DNA of 64,000 nt from an uncultured Prolixibacteraceae bacterium (GCA_913063265.1 CAJXZG010000008.1:1-64000), one strand, 5' to 3'; positions 52,484-62,432 are shown, numbered from the stretch's first letter. Translations and numbers: made by a program. Notes: a model not told the origin generated them from the sequence alone.

Positions 52484-54328
52484 TTAATTTTTAACCATAG
52501 TCGCTTTGTTTGTCCATGGATTTAAAGTAATTGTATAATTACCAGCCTCTGAAACATCAATATTTGAACCATCCTGAGTTAAATTGTCAAGGCTGCCACC
52601 CAGATTGATAGCCCAGTCGTCATTTGCTCTGAATTTAAACTGTTTTGCTTCCAAATCTACAGTAACTGTCAGCACTTTATTTACATCATCCCAGGTCATA
52701 TCAGTATCGGTATCCCATCCTCCCGGAGTAGCGTCACCAATTAATCCCCAACGGTTGGCAACATAGGTATATTCGTTTGGAGTACTAAAATCCAGTGAGA
52801 ATGCATAATCGGCTGCAACATCTACCGGAATATTTCCTCCATCTGGTTGTAGTTTTCCGTCTGCGTCATCGCTTCCGTAGTTATAACTCCAGTCGCTGTT
52901 TGCCCTGAATTTGAATTCAGCTTCAGTTAAAGTAACACCGCCTTGCCATTGTTGATCTTCAGGATTATACATTAACTGAGTTTCGGCATCCCAGCCACCC
53001 GGAGTTGCACTTCCTATAACGCCCCAAACTGTAGCTACAGCTGTATATGTTAACTCAATAGCATCAACATTAATTTTATAGTAGCCGGAAGGAGAAACAA
53101 TATTTCCTGCATTAGGATCAAGATTTTCTCCATCAGGTGATCCGTAATTTGGTCCATCCCAATTGGGCTGGACAGCAAATTTCCATTCGTTACTACTGTT
53201 AGCCATATAGACATATCCTTCCAAATTGTCAGGCATTTCAACAGTACTGACAACCTGAGGTGATTTATCTGGTGCCCAGTTGGCTAATCCCGTACCTGGA
53301 TAACTTGATTCAACATAATCTCCCGGAAGATTCCAGAAACGAATGTCGGCAAGTGTGGTAAACTTCACATTATCTCCATAAGAAACACCTGCCTCATTAA
53401 TAGCATAGGCACGAATATGATATTCGGTAAATTTCTCAAGGTTTTCAAGTGTGGTCATAAAGTTACCCGGACCGGCACCCAATACAACTTTAGTATCATT
53501 AACGGTTGGTTCGCTTGATAATCCGTAAACCACACCTCTTTCGGTAACTGCACCACCACCTTCATCAACAACATTTCCACCTACGGTTGCTTCTGTTTTA
53601 CCAATGCCGGTTACATTTCTGGTTGTAACATTAGCAAAATCTATTGGAGTGTTAAATGTTACCTGTGGACCGTAGCCCGTACCTGCACCATTTACCGCAT
53701 ACGAACGAACGTAGTACGTTGAGTTTCCATCGAGATCTGACAGAATACTTTCAAAAGCACCTACTCCTTTACCATCTTCAGTTTTTGAATCGGCAGTTGT
53801 CGGATTTGGATTTAATCCAAAAACCACACCACGCATAGTTACTTCTGAGCCACCGTTACCGGTTACTTCACCACCACCTGATGCTGAGTTTCCTGTTACA
53901 TCAGCAATTGCTTTGGTAGTTAAAAACGGAACTACAGGTAAAGTAGTAAAGGTTACTTCTTCGCCATAAACAGTACCCATTTCTCCGGTTGCATATGCTC
54001 TTGCGTAATATTTTGTAGCATAATCAAGGCCACTTAAAATAACATTAAAAGTTGCTTTTTTTAGCTCTCCGGTATAAACTGCTTTACCTCCTTCAATTGT
54101 TGGATTTTCAGTTTTTGCATAAGCAATACCACGCTCTGTAAATCCTGATCCTTCGGCAACAACAAATCCAACGACTGTTGCTGAATCGGAAGTAATATCA
54201 AACGTTTCAGAAGTTGAAAGTGTTGGATCCAACCTCACTTCTGACATTTCCTTGGTACATGAAACTGCAAAAACGATTGTTGCAACAGCAAGAAAAGTCA
54301 GTATTTTATTTATTAAATTCTTTCTCAT
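52484..54328 (-). CDS. susF: SusF-like surface starch-binding lipoprotein
   Basis: A 614-residue lipoprotein (ATIVFAVSC, acyl Cys near residue 24) that holds starch at the cell surface. Three tandem ~90-residue fibronectin-like units come first (each with ERGIAYAKT-, MRGVVFGLN- or ERGVVYGLS-like strands and ending YGxxVxFxT), followed by three starch-binding modules; the last two contain WGVIGSATPGGWD and WGLIGDATPGGWD with KFRANSDW and KFRANDDW. The ATG at 54328 is preferred over 54352 because it starts the signal peptide. The fibronectin-like spacer is absent from classical Bacteroides SusF. It lies 29 bases downstream of susE. Confidence 0.88.
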   Translation of the reverse strand: MRKNLINKILTFLAVATIVFAVSCTKEMSEVRLDPTLSTSETFDITSDSATVVGFVVAEGSGFTERGIAYAKTENPTIEGGKAVYTGELKKATFNVILSGLDYATKYYARAYATGEMGTVYGEEVTFTTLPVVPFLTTKAIADVTGNSASGGGEVTGNGGSEVTMRGVVFGLNPNPTTADSKTEDGKGVGAFESILSDLDGNSTYYVRSYAVNGAGTGYGPQVTFNTPIDFANVTTRNVTGIGKTEATVGGNVVDEGGGAVTERGVVYGLSSEPTVNDTKVVLGAGPGNFMTTLENLEKFTEYHIRAYAINEAGVSYGDNVKFTTLADIRFWNLPGDYVESSYPGTGLANWAPDKSPQVVSTVEMPDNLEGYVYMANSSNEWKFAVQPNWDGPNYGSPDGENLDPNAGNIVSPSGYYKINVDAIELTYTAVATVWGVIGSATPGGWDAETQLMYNPEDQQWQGGVTLTEAEFKFRANSDWSYNYGSDDADGKLQPDGGNIPVDVAADYAFSLDFSTPNEYTYVANRWGLIGDATPGGWDTDTDMTWDDVNKVLTVTVDLEAKQFKFRANDDWAINLGGSLDNLTQDGSNIDVSEAGNYTITLNPWTNKATMVKN

Positions 54329-54357
54329 TTTGAAATTATTAAGCTGTTTCATACCCC

Positions 54358-55398
54358 TTAATTTTTAGTAATCCAATAATATCCTTCATCATCACTGTAG
54401 ATAGCGAATCGAACGGTATAACTTCCAGCCTCATCAATCGGGATATCATTTCCTACACCACCCTGTTGAGTTGGTCCTTCCAATCCAGGAGTTGTGCCTT
54501 CAACAAATCCCATATTCCAGGCCCAGCCATCGTTTCTACGGAATTTAACATGCCCGACAACCAGATCGAGTGTAATATACCACTGGTCGGCTTTCGCATC
54601 GTAATCCATTTTCTGGTCAGGAGCATCCCAACCATTTGGAGTTGCAGAACCTACCAGACCGACAAAATTTTCGGTTGTTTGATAAGTCAAATCGTTGGTG
54701 TTGGCATCAAGAACATGCCATCCTGCATTGTCAACAACAATTCCTGAACCACCTTCTTCAAGAACTCCACCGGCTCCACCGTATTCAGTTCCTGAATCAG
54801 GATTTTGAAGATTGAATGGCATATCAGGACTAATTTTTACCAAACCGCTGTAAACACCATTACCCAATGCCGATTCTATTTTTTGATCCATTCCTGAATT
54901 CAATAAATTTAATCTTGGTAAACCGTATGTAGTTACAGTTTGAGTTTGAATTTGCGAGATATATTCAAATGGATCTGTTCCTGTTCCCGGAGCACCTGTA
55001 CCGGCATCAACAACCAAAACAGAGCGTAATCTGAAATCAACCTGACTTGCTTCATCCGCCTCAAATTTTTTCAGCATTAATCCGTTCAGGTCGGAAACTG
55101 TCATTTTAAATGAAGTTCCCTGTATACCGGTTGCAATTTGAAGGACATCGGCAAAATCTGTTCCGGCAGCAGCAGCCTCAAGAAAATAGTTAGCTGAAGC
55201 TGTAAATCCCGGGTCAACGTTTGTACCCATGAATTCAATTGTATCGGCTCCATTGTTTCTTTCCAAAGTTAAATTTGGCATCGAAACAATCTCGGGTGCA
55301 ATTGGATCACTACTCATAAAGACTTTGACTTCATCTTTTTCGCAGGATACAAATAACCCAAGCAATGCGATAAAAATTATATAAATTTTGTTTTTCAT
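54358..55398 (-). CDS. susE: SusE-like surface starch-binding lipoprotein
   Basis: 346 residues with a lipoprotein signal (LLGLFVSC, Cys19). A SusE-type N-terminal Ig-like domain (NGADTIEFMGTNVDPG) is followed by linker and starch-binding segments; the best module (about 245-346) shows VGLVGSATPNGWDAPD and VKFRRNDGWAWNMG, as in SusF. It lies 19 bases downstream of susD and 29 bases upstream of susF, so one transcript is likely. Confidence 0.9.
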   Translation of the reverse strand: MKNKIYIIFIALLGLFVSCEKDEVKVFMSSDPIAPEIVSMPNLTLERNNGADTIEFMGTNVDPGFTASANYFLEAAAAGTDFADVLQIATGIQGTSFKMTVSDLNGLMLKKFEADEASQVDFRLRSVLVVDAGTGAPGTGTDPFEYISQIQTQTVTTYGLPRLNLLNSGMDQKIESALGNGVYSGLVKISPDMPFNLQNPDSGTEYGGAGGVLEEGGSGIVVDNAGWHVLDANTNDLTYQTTENFVGLVGSATPNGWDAPDQKMDYDAKADQWYITLDLVVGHVKFRRNDGWAWNMGFVEGTTPGLEGPTQQGGVGNDIPIDEAGSYTVRFAIYSDDEGYYWITKN

Positions 55399-55417
55399 TG
55401 TTCGTTAATTTTAGAGA

Positions 55418-57037
55418 TTAATTATACCCTTGATTTTGTTGAATATTCGAGTTGGCAGAAACCTCATCGCCTGGTATCGGGAATAAGTCTAAATGTCCGC
55501 TGGTAGGAGCACCTGCAAAAGATCCACCTTTCCATTGCCAGTGATAGCTGCCGTTTGTAAACTGTCCGAAACGAACTAAATCAGTACGACGCTGTGCTTC
55601 ATAATAGAACTCACGTCCTCGCTCATCCAGAATAAATTCAGCGTTTAAGTCACCTTCTGTTATATTTCCTTCTGAATTACCATAAGCGCGTTCTCTGATT
55701 ACATTAATGTCTGTAACAGCTTCACCCAAAGAACCCATTCTGAAATTAGCTTCTGCTCTCATTAAATATGCATCAGCTAAACGGAAAATAGGGAAATCGG
55801 TACTTGCATACGAAACATTGTAATTATCTGCTTGAGAACCATCGTGATTACGGGCAGTAAATTTGTAAACTCCAATTCCGAAATCACCACTTGAACCTGG
55901 TGTTGGAATATCAAGACTTTTCTTTTGTTTCATAAATACCCGTCCGTCTTTGGCTTGAGTAAATTCTTCGTCGCTTGGAGGAATAGGATTTCCACCGTAA
56001 GTTGCTAAAGTATCAACTAAAATATTCATAAACTCTTTACGGGCACGGTTACCATTCCAGTTGGTATTATCCGTTAAACCATGATAGTCTTCAGCACGAA
56101 TATAAACTGCATCGCTGCATGATTCGATAATAAATGTGGTTCCAACATAACCCTGGGTATTGATTCCGTCCTGTACCCAGGCAAAAATCATTTCAGGATT
56201 TCTTGGATAGTCATTATCGGCACTAAAATTCTGACGGTAATCAGTAGCCAAAGAATACTGGCCACTATTAATTACCTTATCTGTATAAATTTTACAGTCC
56301 GCCCATCTTGCAGTTCCTGTATATACTTCGGCATTCAAATAAATTCTTGCCAAAAGCATCCATGCAGCAGCTCTGTCGGCCTGTGGATAACCGGTACCGG
56401 GTTCTCCCAATATGGTTTCAATTTCTTTTAATTCAGACTCGATGTAATTAAATAATTCGGTGCGCTGAATTTGTTGTGGGAAGAATTTTCCAACACCATC
56501 ATCTTCAGTTGTAAATGGTGGATTTCCAAATAAATCCATAAACCAGTAATAAGCCAGTGCTCTTAAAAAACGAGCTTCTGCATTGTAACGCTGAATGGTT
56601 GGATCTTCGCTGCCTTTTGTTAAACCAATAAAGTCATTCGCATAAGTAATACTTAATCCCAAACGCTGATAAAGTGCGGTTAAGAAAGGATTACTCGGAC
56701 TCCACGACTGGGTATTTAAATCGGCAATACCCACATCACCCCAGGCACACATTGCCTCATCGGTAGTTATTTCCTGAAGGTTCCAAAGTGCACGCATTGT
56801 AGTAAAGAAGTTTTCGTCTGATGCACTGATATCTGCACCACCATTTGCTCCCTGACCGGCAATGATAAAACTTGCGTATATTTTCCCCAGAACCTGTTCC
56901 ATATATTCCGGTTTGTCACCTAAATTTCCTGCTAAAATTGTATTCGGATCCTTAGGTACAACATCTAAATCATTCACACATGAAGTAATCATGAATACGG
57001 TAAGAATGATAATTGTAATTATTTTATTTCTGTACAT
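55418..57037 (-). CDS. susD: SusD/RagB-family outer-membrane lipoprotein
   Basis: The 539-residue lid of the SusCD importer; captures starch oligosaccharides at the surface. Lipobox Cys20 (FMITSC). SusD landmarks: TPR-like helices (about 60-280, with YNAEARFLRALAYYWFMDLF), FPIFRLADAYLMRAEANFRMG near the middle-end, and the C-terminal ERGREFYYEAQRRTDLVRFG with FPIPGDEVSANSNIQQNQGY. It lies 20 bases downstream of susC. Confidence 0.95.
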   Translation of the reverse strand: MYRNKIITIIILTVFMITSCVNDLDVVPKDPNTILAGNLGDKPEYMEQVLGKIYASFIIAGQGANGGADISASDENFFTTMRALWNLQEITTDEAMCAWGDVGIADLNTQSWSPSNPFLTALYQRLGLSITYANDFIGLTKGSEDPTIQRYNAEARFLRALAYYWFMDLFGNPPFTTEDDGVGKFFPQQIQRTELFNYIESELKEIETILGEPGTGYPQADRAAAWMLLARIYLNAEVYTGTARWADCKIYTDKVINSGQYSLATDYRQNFSADNDYPRNPEMIFAWVQDGINTQGYVGTTFIIESCSDAVYIRAEDYHGLTDNTNWNGNRARKEFMNILVDTLATYGGNPIPPSDEEFTQAKDGRVFMKQKKSLDIPTPGSSGDFGIGVYKFTARNHDGSQADNYNVSYASTDFPIFRLADAYLMRAEANFRMGSLGEAVTDINVIRERAYGNSEGNITEGDLNAEFILDERGREFYYEAQRRTDLVRFGQFTNGSYHWQWKGGSFAGAPTSGHLDLFPIPGDEVSANSNIQQNQGYN

Positions 57038-57056
57038 ATCTAAATAATTTTAACGA

Positions 57057-60017
57057 TTAATAGGTGAGACCAATTCCTAACATAAATGTACGAGGTCTTG
57101 GATAGAAATTGTTGTCTATTCCACCTGAAACTTCAGGATCGATTCCAGAGTATTTTGTAATAGTAAATACGTTTTGTACCGTTAAACTAAAACGGGTACT
57201 TAATCTTCCTTCATCTTTACTGCTAAGCGTGTACCCCACGCTCATATTATCCATTTTAAAGAAGGAAGCGTTTTCAACGAAGTAATCGCTTGTAAACTGA
57301 CGTTTTACAAAATTATGTCCGTTCAAATATTCTTTCGGGAAGTTTTTCCAGTATCCGATTTGTTGCAACTGGTCATATGATGAACCTGCTGAAACCTGGT
57401 TATAAACGTAGTTCCCGATACTTCCTCTTGAAGAGAAGGATGCATCAAAACTTTTATAATTAAATCTTGCTGAGAATCCTATTAGATAATCAGGAGCAGG
57501 GTTTTTATAGATATACTTATTGTTGTTGTCGCCGGCAATAGTTCCACCGTTTCCTGCCAAATCAACATACAATCCTTCTATTGGATTTCCGTTAGCATCG
57601 TAAACCTGCTTGTTTACAAAATACGAATATGCCGGATATCCAACCCGGGTAACTTGCTTTTGCCCCGTAAAGGCATCTCCGTAAAGAATTCCAATATAAT
57701 CGGGGTCGTCGTTTAACAACAACTTTGTAATTTTATTTTCGTTGTAAGAAAGATTTGCTCCTATGGTTAAAGACATATCTTCTTTTGAAATGGCTACACC
57801 TTCCAGTGAAACTTCAAAACCTTTATTTTCCAGACTACCAACATTGGTTAACAATGTATTTGAGAAGTTACTTCCTGTCGGAATGGTAACAGTATTTAAA
57901 AGGTCGTCGGTTACCCGTTTGTAAAAATCCAGGGTACCGGTTAAACGCTGGTCAAAGAAACCAAAGTCCAAACCAACGTTCATCGTTGTTGTTTCCTCCC
58001 ATTTGATATCAGGATCGTAGGCATCAGGTCTTAAAGTAGGCTGGAACTTTCCATTGACATAATAATAAGATCCCGGAGAAGATATTATGTATCTTGCTTG
58101 CGCGGGATAGTCATTACCGATATCCTGTTGCCCGGTTACACCCCAGCCCAATCTTAATTTCAATTCTGAAAGTGATTCAGCATCTTCTAAAAAAGCCTCT
58201 TCACTGATTTTCCACGCAAAAGCTGCAGAAGGGAACAAACCCCATTGATTATCGCCCTGGAATCGTGATGAACCATCGTTACGTACAGTTAATGTAAGCA
58301 AATATCTGTTCGCCAAAGTGTAGTTAAGACGTCCAAAAAATGAAACAAGGTAATTTTCCGTGATGAATGAACTGTTAACCGGTGGCGCAACACCCGGGCC
58401 ATCAAACTGTGTTCTTGTGAACGAACTTCCTTCTCTTTGGAAGTGCTGCCAAGAGTAACCACCTGTTATGTCGAAAATACTGTTTATCGACTCCACTGTT
58501 GTTTTATAATTAATATAAAAGTCAAGAAGGTCGTTGGAATTTTTAGAATCGTAGTTTTCCAATCTTCCGATATATCCGTTCAAAAGGTTACCTGATGAAG
58601 TTTGCGGTCTGTTATTGTGGCCTTCACCTGTTGACCTGTCGGTTGCAATGTTCAGGTTTAATTTTAATTCGGGAAGGAAAGGTAATGCATAATTTGCCTG
58701 TGCATTGGCAACAATTCTCTGCACTGTAGAGCGGTTATCTACTTCCATCAATTGTTCAACCGGGTTCGGAGTTCCTAAACTGGCTCCATAATTTTCCCAC
58801 TGGAAATAACCTGCTGAACCCGGGAAATCGTCATAAACGGGTTTTGTCGGGTCCATTTGTAACGCCGATCCCAATGCTCCCTGATCCCCGAAGTTGTTAT
58901 AGGTAAGCATACCTTTGGCATTCAGGTTCAGTTTTAAACTTCCATCAAAAAAGGTAGGATCGAGACTAACCGAACCGGTAAGTCGCTCCATGCTGGTATT
59001 TTTCATGATACCATTTTGTAAAGTCTGACCGATAGAAACACGGTAAGGCAAATTTCCGGCAGCTCCAGATAAGCTTAATGCATTGTCCATTGAAACTGCT
59101 GTACGAAACAATTCTTTTTGCCAGTTTGTATTCTGGTTCCATAACTGATGATAAGTATCAGTACCATAAAGTTCAGGCCTGTCAAGTGCAATTTGTCTTA
59201 ACTCATCACCTGAATACACATCAAGAAATTCAATCGCATTCGAAACGGATGTATTCATATTAAAATTAATCCGCATCGGACTTCCGACTTTTCCTTTTTT
59301 GGTGTTAATAATAATTACACCGTTGGATGCCCTTGAACCATAGATTGCGGTTGCAGATGCATCTTTAAGAATGTTAAAAGATTCGATATCGCTCGGATGC
59401 ACGAATTGCAGGAAGTTTGTACTTCCCGATACATCATTATTATCAATAGGTATACCATCAATAATAATTAAGGGATCGTTTGATGCGTTTAGCGATGATC
59501 CTCCACGGATACGAATTGTAGCTCCGCTCCCCGGTGCTCCGCTCCCCGGAGTAATTACTACTCCGGAGCCCTTACCAACCAGTAACTCCTGTGCTGATGT
59601 GATGGCTCCCTGGTTAAAATCATCTGACGTAACTGCAGTAACTGCCCCTGTTGCGTCTTCCTTTTTTACAACTCCATAACCAATGACTACTACTTCGTCC
59701 AGATCCTGCGTTGAAGCAACAAGCTGAACATCAATTGTACCCGAAGCACCAACTACAATTTCCTGGGTAGTATATCCAATATAAGAGAAAGCAAGGGTTT
59801 GTCCTTCTTCCACATTAATTGAATAGTCCCCATCAAAATTGGTAATGGTTCCGGTTGTAGTTCCTTTAACTACAATAGTAACACCAGGTAAAGGTTCACC
59901 GTCGCTAGAATCGGTGATTTTACCTGTAACTGTTTTTACCTGTGCATAACCTGTCGACCAGATTGATATAGCAAGTAAAAACAAAATTACTTTAAGGTTT
60001 TTTCCAATAATCCTCAT
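57057..60017 (-). CDS. susC: SusC/RagA-family TonB-linked outer-membrane protein
   Basis: A 986-residue TonB-dependent importer of maltooligosaccharides (by context). Signal peptide (SIWSTGYAQ), carboxypeptidase-regulatory-like domain (about 27-110, GKITDSSDGEPLPGVTIVV), plug (about 115-230, with RIRGGSSLNASNDPLIIIDG and NGVIIINTKKG) and a 22-strand barrel, ending with a Tyr-terminated strand. It is the first gene of the minus-strand susC-D-E-F-amylase unit. Upstream are a candidate promoter (60107-60136) and a GCAAACGTTTGC operator (60191-60202). Confidence 0.96.
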   Translation of the reverse strand: MRIIGKNLKVILFLLAISIWSTGYAQVKTVTGKITDSSDGEPLPGVTIVVKGTTTGTITNFDGDYSINVEEGQTLAFSYIGYTTQEIVVGASGTIDVQLVASTQDLDEVVVIGYGVVKKEDATGAVTAVTSDDFNQGAITSAQELLVGKGSGVVITPGSGAPGSGATIRIRGGSSLNASNDPLIIIDGIPIDNNDVSGSTNFLQFVHPSDIESFNILKDASATAIYGSRASNGVIIINTKKGKVGSPMRINFNMNTSVSNAIEFLDVYSGDELRQIALDRPELYGTDTYHQLWNQNTNWQKELFRTAVSMDNALSLSGAAGNLPYRVSIGQTLQNGIMKNTSMERLTGSVSLDPTFFDGSLKLNLNAKGMLTYNNFGDQGALGSALQMDPTKPVYDDFPGSAGYFQWENYGASLGTPNPVEQLMEVDNRSTVQRIVANAQANYALPFLPELKLNLNIATDRSTGEGHNNRPQTSSGNLLNGYIGRLENYDSKNSNDLLDFYINYKTTVESINSIFDITGGYSWQHFQREGSSFTRTQFDGPGVAPPVNSSFITENYLVSFFGRLNYTLANRYLLTLTVRNDGSSRFQGDNQWGLFPSAAFAWKISEEAFLEDAESLSELKLRLGWGVTGQQDIGNDYPAQARYIISSPGSYYYVNGKFQPTLRPDAYDPDIKWEETTTMNVGLDFGFFDQRLTGTLDFYKRVTDDLLNTVTIPTGSNFSNTLLTNVGSLENKGFEVSLEGVAISKEDMSLTIGANLSYNENKITKLLLNDDPDYIGILYGDAFTGQKQVTRVGYPAYSYFVNKQVYDANGNPIEGLYVDLAGNGGTIAGDNNNKYIYKNPAPDYLIGFSARFNYKSFDASFSSRGSIGNYVYNQVSAGSSYDQLQQIGYWKNFPKEYLNGHNFVKRQFTSDYFVENASFFKMDNMSVGYTLSSKDEGRLSTRFSLTVQNVFTITKYSGIDPEVSGGIDNNFYPRPRTFMLGIGLTY

Positions 60018-60106
60018 TTTACACTGTATTAGTTAAAATTCATTTTTTGTTTAGTTAAATACTTTAACATTTTATAAATGGCAATTAATCAATGTTTTAT
60101 CGTATT

Positions 60107-60136
60107 CAAACCTTAACAAGAACAAAAAAATCGCAA
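60107..60136 (-). promoter_or_regulatory. Candidate susC promoter
   Basis: On the minus strand TTG (60134-60136), 19 bases and AAGGTTTG (60107-60114) resemble the -33/-7 consensus, with one mismatch in the TA pair. Transcription would start near 60100, giving an 83-base leader. Confidence 0.45.
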
Positions 60137-60190
60137 CGAATGTAACGTATAAATTAATTAAATGTTAAAAGTTTTAACAAGCTTTTTTCT

Positions 60191-60202
60191 GCAAACGTTT
60201 GC
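60191..60202. promoter_or_regulatory. LacI-type operator upstream of susC
   Basis: GCAAACGTTTGC is a perfect 12-bp palindrome of the form bound by LacI-family regulators. A further half-site (GTTTGC) lies at 60209-60214. The same core recurs at 62366-62377, and the LacI gene lies between. Confidence 0.75.
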
Positions 60203-60317
60203 GGTGACGTTTGCGCCCAATATGTTTTAAAACAGGTAGTTACTGGTAGGTATAAATTGGATTAAAAATAGCCGAATTAATTATCAAAAATTAATATACA
60301 AAAATTGAAGTTTTAGG

Positions 60318-60325
60318 TACTTTTG
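60318..60325 (+). promoter_or_regulatory. -7 promoter element of the Dam-like methylase gene
   Basis: TACTTTTG fits TAnnTTTG and ends 6 bases before the ATG at 60332. If used, the mRNA would start almost at the start codon. It overlaps a possible TTG start at 60323, which was therefore not used. Confidence 0.35.
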
Positions 60326-60331
60326 AAATTC

Positions 60332-61261
60332 ATGCAAAAAGTAAAAAATCAAATTAAACCGTTTCTAAAATGGGCTGGAGGAAAAGGTCAGTTGCTCGAC
60401 AAGTTTAATAGTTATTATCCAAACGACTTAAAAACGGGTAACATAAAGAATTATTTTGAACCCTTTTTAGGCGGTGGAGCAGTACTTTTAAACGTATTAC
60501 AACAATTTGACATCAAAAAAGCAACAGTATACGACATTAACAAAAACCTGATTTTAACCTGGCGAACGGTTCAGCAACATGTAGATGCTTTAATAGAAAT
60601 TCTGGAAACGCTACAAAAGAAATATCATTCACTTTCAACAGAAAACAGAAAAGAATTTTATTATAAAAAAAGAGAACAGTTTAATTATAATGGTCATAAA
60701 ATCAATTATTTAAATATTGATGCTGATTCCATTCAGCATGCGGCAGATATTATATTCTTAAACAAAACCTGTTTTAACGGATTATTCAGGTTTAACTCGA
60801 AAGGTGAATTTAATGTTCCCATGGGGCGTTATAAAAATCCAAAAATTTTAGATGCAGAAAATCTGCAACTTGTTTCTGATTTGATTAAAAATGTAACTAT
60901 AAAAAATTCCGAATTTACTGGAGTTGAAAGTGATTTGGTTTCAGATTCATTTGTTTATTTCGATCCACCTTACCGGCCTTTAAGCAATACATCCAGTTTT
61001 ACAGCCTACAGCAATTCCTCTTTTGGTGATGTTCAGCAAAAAGAATTGGGTAAACTTTTTAATCGAATTCATTTATTGGGAGCTAAACAAATGCTTAGCA
61101 ATTCAGATCCCAAAAATACAAATCCGGAAGACACTTTTTTTGACGATTTGTACCGGGACTTTAATGTATTTCGAATTCCTGCAAAAAGAGCCATAAACTC
61201 AGTCGGGGGAAAGCGTAAACCTATAAACGAAATTTTAGTTACCAATTATCAGGTGAAATAG
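60332..61261 (+). CDS. Dam-family DNA adenine methyltransferase (orphan)
   Basis: Methylates adenine N6 in a short DNA motif. A D12-class (Dam-like) enzyme, 309 residues from ATG 60332. The family motifs are FLKWAGGKGQLL (AdoMet-binding motif X), FEPFLGGGAVLLN (motif I), NKTCFNGLFRFNSKGEFNVP and the catalytic motif IV D-P-P-Y in VYFDPPYRPLS. No restriction enzyme gene is near, so it is an orphan or the remnant of a restriction system. It sits between the susC promoter region and the LacI gene. GATC is a likely but unproven target. Confidence 0.9.
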   Translation: MQKVKNQIKPFLKWAGGKGQLLDKFNSYYPNDLKTGNIKNYFEPFLGGGAVLLNVLQQFDIKKATVYDINKNLILTWRTVQQHVDALIEILETLQKKYHSLSTENRKEFYYKKREQFNYNGHKINYLNIDADSIQHAADIIFLNKTCFNGLFRFNSKGEFNVPMGRYKNPKILDAENLQLVSDLIKNVTIKNSEFTGVESDLVSDSFVYFDPPYRPLSNTSSFTAYSNSSFGDVQQKELGKLFNRIHLLGAKQMLSNSDPKNTNPEDTFFDDLYRDFNVFRIPAKRAINSVGGKRKPINEILVTNYQVK

Positions 61262-61262
61262 C

Positions 61263-61270
61263 TATTTTTG
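61263..61270 (+). promoter_or_regulatory. -7 promoter element of the LacI regulator gene
   Basis: TATTTTTG immediately after the methylase stop fits TAnnTTTG; no -33 TTG at the right distance. The LacI gene starts at 61326. Confidence 0.3.
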
Positions 61271-61325
61271 TTTTAGGCAAAGTTGGTCATTATAAACCAA
61301 AAGCCGGAGCTGATAAAATCTAACT

Positions 61326-62342
61326 ATGAAAAGCGGAATTGTTACGATAAAAGATATTGCCCGGGAATTAAATATTTCACCGTCAACAGTTTCGCGTGCT
61401 CTAAAAAATCATCCCGACATCAGCCCGGAAACTAAACAAGCAGTAAACGAATTGGCGAAAAGGCTCAATTATAAGCCAAATGCAGTGGCCTTAAGCTTAA
61501 AACAACAACGCAGCAATACTATTGGTGTAATTATTCCTGAAATTGTACATTATTTTTTCTCGTCGGTTATAAGTGGCATTGAAGATGTTGCTTATGATGC
61601 TGGTTTTAATGTTATCATTTGCCAGTCGAATGAAATATATGAAAGAGAAGTTGCAAATAGCAATACACTATTAGCCAGTCGCGTTGATGGGGTTTTGGTT
61701 TCGATTACAAAAGAAACGGAAGATTTTCAACATCTTTCAAATTTTATGGATAACAATGTTCCTGTTGTTTTTTACGATAGAATAGTTCCGGGATTGTTTG
61801 CCGATCAGGTAATTATTGATGATAAAAAAGCAGCGTATGAAGCTACGGAACACCTCATACAAAGCGGGCGAACAAGAATTGTACATTTTGCCGGTCCGCA
61901 AAATTTATTAATTGGCCGTCAAAGAAAAGATGGATATACAAAAGCCTTAAAAAAGGCTGGATTGCCTATAGAAGAAGAATTAATAATTGAAGCTGATTCA
62001 TTTGAAAAAGCACGGATTTCAATTATGAAACTGATTCATCAAAAAACAGATTTTGATGGTTTGTTTGCAGTAAATGATCTCACAGCTATTGGTGCAATGC
62101 AGACTTTGCAGAAAAGAGGTTATAAAATTCCGGATGATATCGCAATTGTTGGTTTTTCGGATGGAAGGTTTTCGGGGATTACAAATCCTACCCTGACCTC
62201 GGTTGACCAGCATGGTTATGAAATGGGTACGGTGGCTTCACAAATGTTGTTGAAGAGAATCAAAGCTGAAGACAGAGATTACCCTTTTGAAACTAAAGTT
62301 TTGAATGCAAATCTTATTGTAAGGGGGTCAACGCTTATTTAA
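61326..62342 (+). CDS. LacI-family transcriptional regulator
   Basis: A 338-residue sugar-responsive DNA-binding protein. N-terminal helix-turn-helix (about 5-26, TIKDIARELNISPSTVSRAL), hinge helix (YKPNAVALSLKQQR), then a periplasmic-binding-protein-like effector domain starting NTIGVIIPEIVHYFF. Effector residues are typical (PVVFYDRIV, GLFAVNDLTAIGAM, IVGFSDGRFS). It lies between the sus genes and the maltose genes, and two matching operators flank it, so it probably controls both. The effector is likely maltose or a maltodextrin (inference). Confidence 0.95.
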   Translation: MKSGIVTIKDIARELNISPSTVSRALKNHPDISPETKQAVNELAKRLNYKPNAVALSLKQQRSNTIGVIIPEIVHYFFSSVISGIEDVAYDAGFNVIICQSNEIYEREVANSNTLLASRVDGVLVSITKETEDFQHLSNFMDNNVPVVFYDRIVPGLFADQVIIDDKKAAYEATEHLIQSGRTRIVHFAGPQNLLIGRQRKDGYTKALKKAGLPIEEELIIEADSFEKARISIMKLIHQKTDFDGLFAVNDLTAIGAMQTLQKRGYKIPDDIAIVGFSDGRFSGITNPTLTSVDQHGYEMGTVASQMLLKRIKAEDRDYPFETKVLNANLIVRGSTLI

Positions 62343-62365
62343 TTTATTTTTTTTAGCACCTTTCC

Positions 62366-62377
62366 GCAAACGTTTGA
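62366..62377. promoter_or_regulatory. LacI-type operator upstream of the MFS sugar transporter gene
   Basis: GCAAACGTTTGA matches the susC operator at 11 of 12 positions. It is embedded in a short CCGCA...TGCGG inverted repeat (62364-62384). It lies about 100 bases upstream of the predicted transcription start at 62472. Confidence 0.7.
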
Positions 62378-62432
62378 AATGCGGTTTTCATTGAATTATG
62401 TACAATTTACGAGTCCCCGGGAATTCAAAAAA

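Noticed and set aside
60332-61261. A full restriction-modification system around the Dam-like methylase
   Set aside because: No endonuclease-like gene lies on either side within the window.
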